Positions 60,685-64,000 of a stretch of 64,000 nt of DNA are shown piece after piece. Positions within the stretch are counted from its first letter, which is position 1; each line of letters starts with the position of its first letter. The notes under the pieces were generated by a model. That model was not told the origin of the DNA. It saw only the letters and a program-made list of their open reading frames with translations, and searched no databases. The DNA is from JAKQDH01 sp029558835. Its GTDB lineage: Bacteria; Planctomycetota; Phycisphaerae; UBA1845. The stretch is taken from assembly GCA_035356615.1 (NCBI GenBank), contig DAOQSN010000033.1, positions 1 to 64,000 on the forward strand, given 5' to 3'. A program made the translations under genes and the position numbers.

Positions 60685-60999
60685 ATGGTCAGGACCGACA
60701 TACTCGCTGAGATCAAGGATCGCCTGCGGCGGCGGCACGGGGCGCGGCTGCGCGGCGTGGTTCTATATGGGTCGGAGGCGCGCGGAGAGGCGGGTCCGGA
60801 CAGCGACATCGACATCCTGGTTATGCTGGCCGAGCCCATTGACTATGGGCGGGACCTGGAGGCGAATCTGGATGCCTTGTATCCGCTGGCATTGCAGATC
60901 GGGCGGCGGATCAGCCCCAAGCCGGTGGGGGTCACGCACTACCAGACGCACGACTGCCCCTTGTACCGCGCGGCCCGCTCCGAGGGGATTCCGCTATGA
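60685..60999 (+). CDS. MNT-type nucleotidyltransferase (antitoxin)
   Basis: A 104-residue minimal nucleotidyltransferase, the usual antitoxin of MNT-HEPN pairs, thought to AMPylate or bind its toxin. GS (29-30) with DID (Asp41, Asp43) in YGSEARGEAGPDSDIDILVM forms the catalytic site. The stop overlaps the HEPN gene's ATG by four bases. ATG at 60685 has no strong ribosome-binding site, and the open frame extends upstream into the family C repeat. A decayed copy of its 3' end lies at 60042. Confidence 0.85.
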   Translation: MVRTDILAEIKDRLRRRHGARLRGVVLYGSEARGEAGPDSDIDILVMLAEPIDYGRDLEANLDALYPLALQIGRRISPKPVGVTHYQTHDCPLYRAARSEGIPL

Positions 61000-61409
61000 T
61001 CGAGTTTGCGAAAAACGAGTGGGAGCGAGCTTGGCGGACCCTCGCTTCCGCCCGGTTGCTCGTGGCGAGCGACCCCGATTCCGCTGCTTCGCGCGCGTAC
61101 TACGCCGCTTTCCACGCGGTGAGCGCCCTGTTCGCCCTGCGCGGGAGGACCTTCGCCAAGCACGCCGCGCTGCGAGCGGCCGTCCATCGCGACCTGGTTC
61201 AGAACGGCTCCTGGGATCCTGACCTCGGCAAGGCCTTTGACTACCTGCTCGAACTGCGCGAGACCGCCGACTACGGCGGTCCGGTCTCCGTCACGTCCGA
61301 CAACGCCCGGGCAGCGCTGGAACGTGCCGAGGTGCTGCTTGAAACCGTCGCGCAGACGTGTCCCGACTTCCCTTATCCGCCGCACGAAGCTCAGGGGACG
61401 CAGAGCTAA
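60996..61409 (+). CDS. HEPN-domain protein (probable toxin)
   Basis: A 137-residue helical protein of the HEPN superfamily, most of which are RNases when unrestrained. The core pattern is ASRAYYAAFHAVSALFALRGRTFAKHAALRAAVHRDLV, then LLELRETADYGG. The R(x4-6)H catalytic motif is not clean here: RETADY has no His, and RAAVHR offers one, so RNase activity is uncertain. ATG overlaps the MNT stop (ATGA). It is followed closely by family C repeat C3. Confidence 0.8.
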   Translation: MIEFAKNEWERAWRTLASARLLVASDPDSAASRAYYAAFHAVSALFALRGRTFAKHAALRAAVHRDLVQNGSWDPDLGKAFDYLLELRETADYGGPVSVTSDNARAALERAEVLLETVAQTCPDFPYPPHEAQGTQS

Positions 61410-61425
61410 GGGCGGCAGCTTCGCT

Positions 61426-61734
61426 GAGTGCCCCGCGTTCCCGCTCGGGCTCGGCAGGCGTGCGGCTGTACGGGCCTGGAGCGGCCGACGTTCGTTGCCA
61501 GGGGTTTGTAACCTGGTAGCGGGTCGCCCGCCCTCACCATCTCTGTATAAGCCCCGGAGGGGCGGCGCAACATTGTGCATTACGGTCTGTCGCCTCTCCG
61601 AGGCTTGATAGATTCGTTTTGGATCGCGGATTCCCAGGGCTCCCGCCCTGGGCTACGGACTTGCACCCCCTGCGGGGGTTGGCTGCGCTGCTTGTTCTGG
61701 GGACCCGGCGACCACGGGCTTGCGCCCGGTGCCC
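61426..61734 (+). repeat. Family C palindromic mosaic, copy C3
   Basis: It has the module order of C2 with more mismatches: GTTCCCGCTCGGGCTCGG, CCAGGGGTTTGTAACCTGG, AAGCCCCGGAGGGGCGGC with GCCTCTCCGAGGCTT, CCCAGGGCTCCCGCCCTGGG, and CACCCCCTGCGGGGGTTGG. It starts about 17 bases after the HEPN stop, the same position C2 has after the decayed copy. Confidence 0.75.
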
Positions 61735-61868
61735 GTTTAGCGTGTGCGGCCAGAGGGGTGCCATGCTTTCCCGCGACGCCAGTCGTGGGTAAGCATGCGC
61801 TCGCGCCCGACCACATGCCCACCCCCGCCTGGGGCGGGTGAGGGCATGGCACCCACGCTGAACACGTA
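61735..61868 (+). repeat. Family B inverted-end repeat, copy B4
   Basis: It begins GTTTAGCGTGTG and ends CACCCACGCTGAACACG, with GGGTGCCATGC/GCATGGCACCC, a worn CGCGACGCCAGTCGTGGG hairpin and CCCCGCCTGGGGCGGG. It adjoins C3, so two repeat families are fused here, upstream of typA. Confidence 0.75.
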
Positions 61869-61924
61869 CTGCGCCCGTGGATCTGAGCGGGCGCCTGCCC
61901 TGCGGCCGCGCGACGGGCTTGCAC

Positions 61925-61953
61925 TGGCACAGAACCTGTCGGCGCGGTATACT
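61925..61953 (+). promoter_or_regulatory. Possible promoter of typA
   Basis: TATACT (61948-61953) with TGGCAC 17 bases upstream (61925-61930). The -10 box is good, the -35 poor. It lies 49 bases before the typA ATG. Confidence 0.3.
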
Positions 61954-62001
61954 GGCCGGACTCGGGCCGAGACGTGCCCGGATTCGAGGCGGCAGACCGG
62001 T

Positions 62002-63885
62002 ATGACGAAGAGACATCCAAAGATTCGCAACGTCGCGATCATCGCGCACGTGGACCACGGCAAGACCACACTGGTCGATCAGCTCCTGCGCCAGAGCGGC
62101 CAGTTCCGCGCCGGACAGCTCAAGGGCGAACGCATCCTCGATTCCAACGACCTGGAACGCGAACGCGGCATCACCATCCTCGCCAAGAACATCTCGATCA
62201 CGTACCACGGCGTCAAGATCAACCTCATCGACACCCCCGGCCACGCCGATTTCGGCGGCGAGGTTGAACGCGTGCTCAAGCTGGCCGACGGCTGCCTGCT
62301 GCTGGTGGATGCGTTCGAGGGACCGATGCCGCAGACGACCTTCGTGCTGCGCAAGGCGTTGGAGTACGGTCTGCGGCCCATTGTGGTTATCAACAAGATC
62401 GACCGACCCGGCGCCCGGCCGAGGGACGTGCACAACGAGGTGTTCGATCTGTTCATCGAGCTCGGCGTCGATGACAGCCACCTGGATTCGCCGACGGTGT
62501 ATTCCTCGGCCACCGAAGGCTATGCCACACTGGACCCGGCCATGAGGACCGGCGACGTGAGCGCGCTGTTCGACGCCATTATCAAGCACGTACCTCCGCC
62601 GACGGGCGATCCTGCGGCCCCGCTCCAGATGCTCATCACCGCGTTTGACTATAGCGATTACGTGGGGCGCATCGGCATTGGCCGGGTGTTCAACGGGACC
62701 ATCCACGCCGGGCAGACGGTGGCCGTCCTGCACCGCGATGGCTCGCGGCAGGATGAGCGCATTAACGAACTCCACACTTTCGACGGGCTGGGTCGCCGCC
62801 CAGTGGAGGCGGTGTCGGCCGGCGACATCTGTGCCGTCGTCGGGCTGGAGTCCGTGGACATCGGCAATACCCTGGCCGATCTCGAAGAGCCGCAGCCACT
62901 GCCGCTGATTGCCGTTGACGAGCCGACGCTGAATATGACGTTCCGTGTGAACGATTCGCCCTTCGCAGGGCGGGCGGGCAGCTTCCTCACCAGTCGGCAC
63001 CTGTGGGACCGGCTGGTGCGGGAGAGGCAGCACAATGTGGCCCTGCGCGTGGAGCCGGGCCACACGCCCGAGGAGTTCCTGGTGGCCGGGCGCGGGTTGC
63101 TGCATCTGTCGATCCTCATCGAGAACATGCGCCGCGAGGGCTACGAGCTGGCGGTCGGCAAGCCGAAGGTGATCTACCACGAGTTGGACGGCAAGAAGAC
63201 CGAGCCGATCGAGCTGTGCGCGGTCGATGTGCCGACCGAGCATGTCGGCCCGGTAATGGAGCACTTGGGCAATCGCCGCGGCATCTGCCGGAAGATGGCG
63301 GCCCGGGACGACCGTACCTACCTGGAGTTCCTTGTTCCGTCGCGCGGACTGATCGGGTTGCGGACGCGGCTGCTCAACGCCACGAACGGCACGATCATCA
63401 TGCATCACAACTTCTATGAGTATGAGTTCATGCGCGGGGCGCTTCCCGGGCGCGCCAACGGTGTGATGATAGCCAGCTCGACCGGCCAGGTGACCGCGTA
63501 TGCTCTCGATCAGCTCAAGGATCGCGGCGATTTCTTCGTCGGTCCGGGCGAACAGGTATATGCCGGGCAGGTAGTGGGCGAGCACTGTCGCGAGGATGAT
63601 ATTCCGGTGAACATCTGCCGCGGCAAGAAGCTGACGAACATCCGGGCGGCCTCGGCCGACAAGACCGTCGTCTTGCAGCCGCCCCGTCGGCTGACGCTGG
63701 AGATGGCGCTCGAGTTCATCGAGGCGGACGAGCTGGTGGAAGTCACGCCGGACGCGCTGCGCTTGCGGAAGCGGATTCTGGACGAGGTGGACCGCCGGCG
63801 CGCCACGCGGGTGCCGGAGAAGGCCGAGGAAGTGGGAGCGAATGCGAAAGTGGCCCTGCGCAAACGCGAACGCAAGGGGACGTAG
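62002..63885 (+). CDS. typA: TypA/BipA translational GTPase
   Basis: A 627-residue ribosome-binding GTPase of the EF-G superfamily that affects stress and cold growth and 50S assembly. AHVDHGKTT (15-23, G1), RGITILAKN (G2), DTPGHADFGGEVERV (G3), NKIDRPGARP (G4) and SSATEGYA (G5) are in place, followed by the usual domains and the BipA C-terminal domain. ATG at 62002 has GAGGCGG about ten bases upstream. The open frame runs back through the family B4 repeat, so automatic calling may choose a false N-terminus there. Confidence 0.95.
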   Translation: MTKRHPKIRNVAIIAHVDHGKTTLVDQLLRQSGQFRAGQLKGERILDSNDLERERGITILAKNISITYHGVKINLIDTPGHADFGGEVERVLKLADGCLLLVDAFEGPMPQTTFVLRKALEYGLRPIVVINKIDRPGARPRDVHNEVFDLFIELGVDDSHLDSPTVYSSATEGYATLDPAMRTGDVSALFDAIIKHVPPPTGDPAAPLQMLITAFDYSDYVGRIGIGRVFNGTIHAGQTVAVLHRDGSRQDERINELHTFDGLGRRPVEAVSAGDICAVVGLESVDIGNTLADLEEPQPLPLIAVDEPTLNMTFRVNDSPFAGRAGSFLTSRHLWDRLVRERQHNVALRVEPGHTPEEFLVAGRGLLHLSILIENMRREGYELAVGKPKVIYHELDGKKTEPIELCAVDVPTEHVGPVMEHLGNRRGICRKMAARDDRTYLEFLVPSRGLIGLRTRLLNATNGTIIMHHNFYEYEFMRGALPGRANGVMIASSTGQVTAYALDQLKDRGDFFVGPGEQVYAGQVVGEHCREDDIPVNICRGKKLTNIRAASADKTVVLQPPRRLTLEMALEFIEADELVEVTPDALRLRKRILDEVDRRRATRVPEKAEEVGANAKVALRKRERKGT

Positions 63886-63931
63886 AGGAACAGCCGCGGC
63901 AACGCGCTGGTGTCCTGAGAACACCTAATAC

Positions 63932-63972
63932 AACCCCTCTCCTTTTTGGGGGAGAGGGCAGGGTGAGGGGGA
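63932..63972. repeat. Second copy of the CTCTCC/GGAGAG repeat
   Basis: CCCCTCTCCTTTTTGGGGGAGAGGG followed by CAGGGTGAGGGG forms a hairpin and is the reverse of the repeat at 23441-23485 that is part of the FGGY kinase insertion. It follows the typA stop by 47 bases and could also serve as a terminator. Confidence 0.6.
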
Positions 63973-64000
63973 TGTCGAGGTGATGCGACGCTGGAAAGGC

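Noticed and set aside
61925..61953. Sigma-54 promoter reading of TGGCAC before typA
   Set aside because: The required GC at the -12 position and spacing are absent; a weak sigma-70 match is more reasonable.
1..64000. tRNA, rRNA and CRISPR features
   Set aside because: No T-loop-like GGTTCGAATCC sequence in a cloverleaf context, no rRNA-conserved block and no regularly spaced direct repeats were seen by eye; a tRNA scan would be decisive.

Overview
This is a GC-rich window, dense in genes, that looks like a chromosome segment from the phylum Planctomycetota, probably near the Phycisphaerae. The hints are a 'CPRCxYxLRGLP' zinc-ribbon membrane protein, a secreted protein with DCNENGIEDYCD / DRNINGVPDECE calcium-binding motifs and a dockerin-like C-terminus, DUF4838, DUF5107 and DUF1573 proteins, and many short palindromic repeats between genes. 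The assignment is inferred from family content; there is no rRNA or other marker here. I saw no tRNA, rRNA, CRISPR array, transposase or prophage gene.

Layout. 0.5-7 kb: a lipoprotein, a kinase-fold protein with an unknown partner, then a methyltransferase and GT2 glycosyltransferase pair facing a polytopic GT-C-like membrane protein. 7.3-13.7 kb: a three-gene minus-strand operon (DUF4838 protein, DUF5107/TPR protein, GH29 alpha-L-fucosidase) for glycan breakdown outside the cytoplasm. 14-17.6 kb: small secreted proteins and a LysM/L,D-transpeptidase, plus an exact 161-bp copy of that gene's 3' end. 18.3-22.5 kb: two tandem CgeB-like glycosyltransferases and an Arg/Gly/Pro-rich secreted protein. 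22.8-31 kb: an FGGY sugar kinase carrying a repeat-derived insertion, a KAP NTPase with leucine-rich repeats, a serine beta-lactamase-like protein and an L-fucose-isomerase-like protein. 31.3-36.5 kb: a universal stress protein, a frameshifted P-type cation ATPase and a CpaE-like ATPase. 37.9-41.8 kb: a surface-polysaccharide cluster (FemAB-like, DegT aminotransferase, GNAT, GT4). 43-51 kb: a zinc-ribbon protein, a UbiB-like kinase, an MgtE-like transporter, a DUF1573 protein with an in-frame TGA, ObgE and CoaX. 51-64 kb: a dockerin-like secreted protein, a zinc-ribbon/SPFH/SPFH operon, a ComM-type ATPase, an MNT-HEPN toxin-antitoxin pair and TypA/BipA.

The most unusual feature is the repeats. 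At least four families of short palindromic elements with inverted ends lie between genes: A, about 100-190 bp, six copies; B, about 135 bp, four copies; C, long mosaics of palindromic modules, three copies; D, 93 bp, two copies. In two places the same sequences lie inside reading frames without breaking them. A family A copy occupies the signal-peptide region of the DUF5107 protein, and a family B copy plus another repeat adds about 82 residues to the FGGY kinase. This resembles the known behaviour of Rickettsia palindromic elements, and it is the best candidate here for something undescribed.

Limits: families were assigned by recognising motifs by eye, with no database search. Some starts were moved from the longest frame to the first start with a good Shine-Dalgarno sequence. 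The frameshift at about 34661 and the TGA at 47782 could be sequencing or assembly errors.
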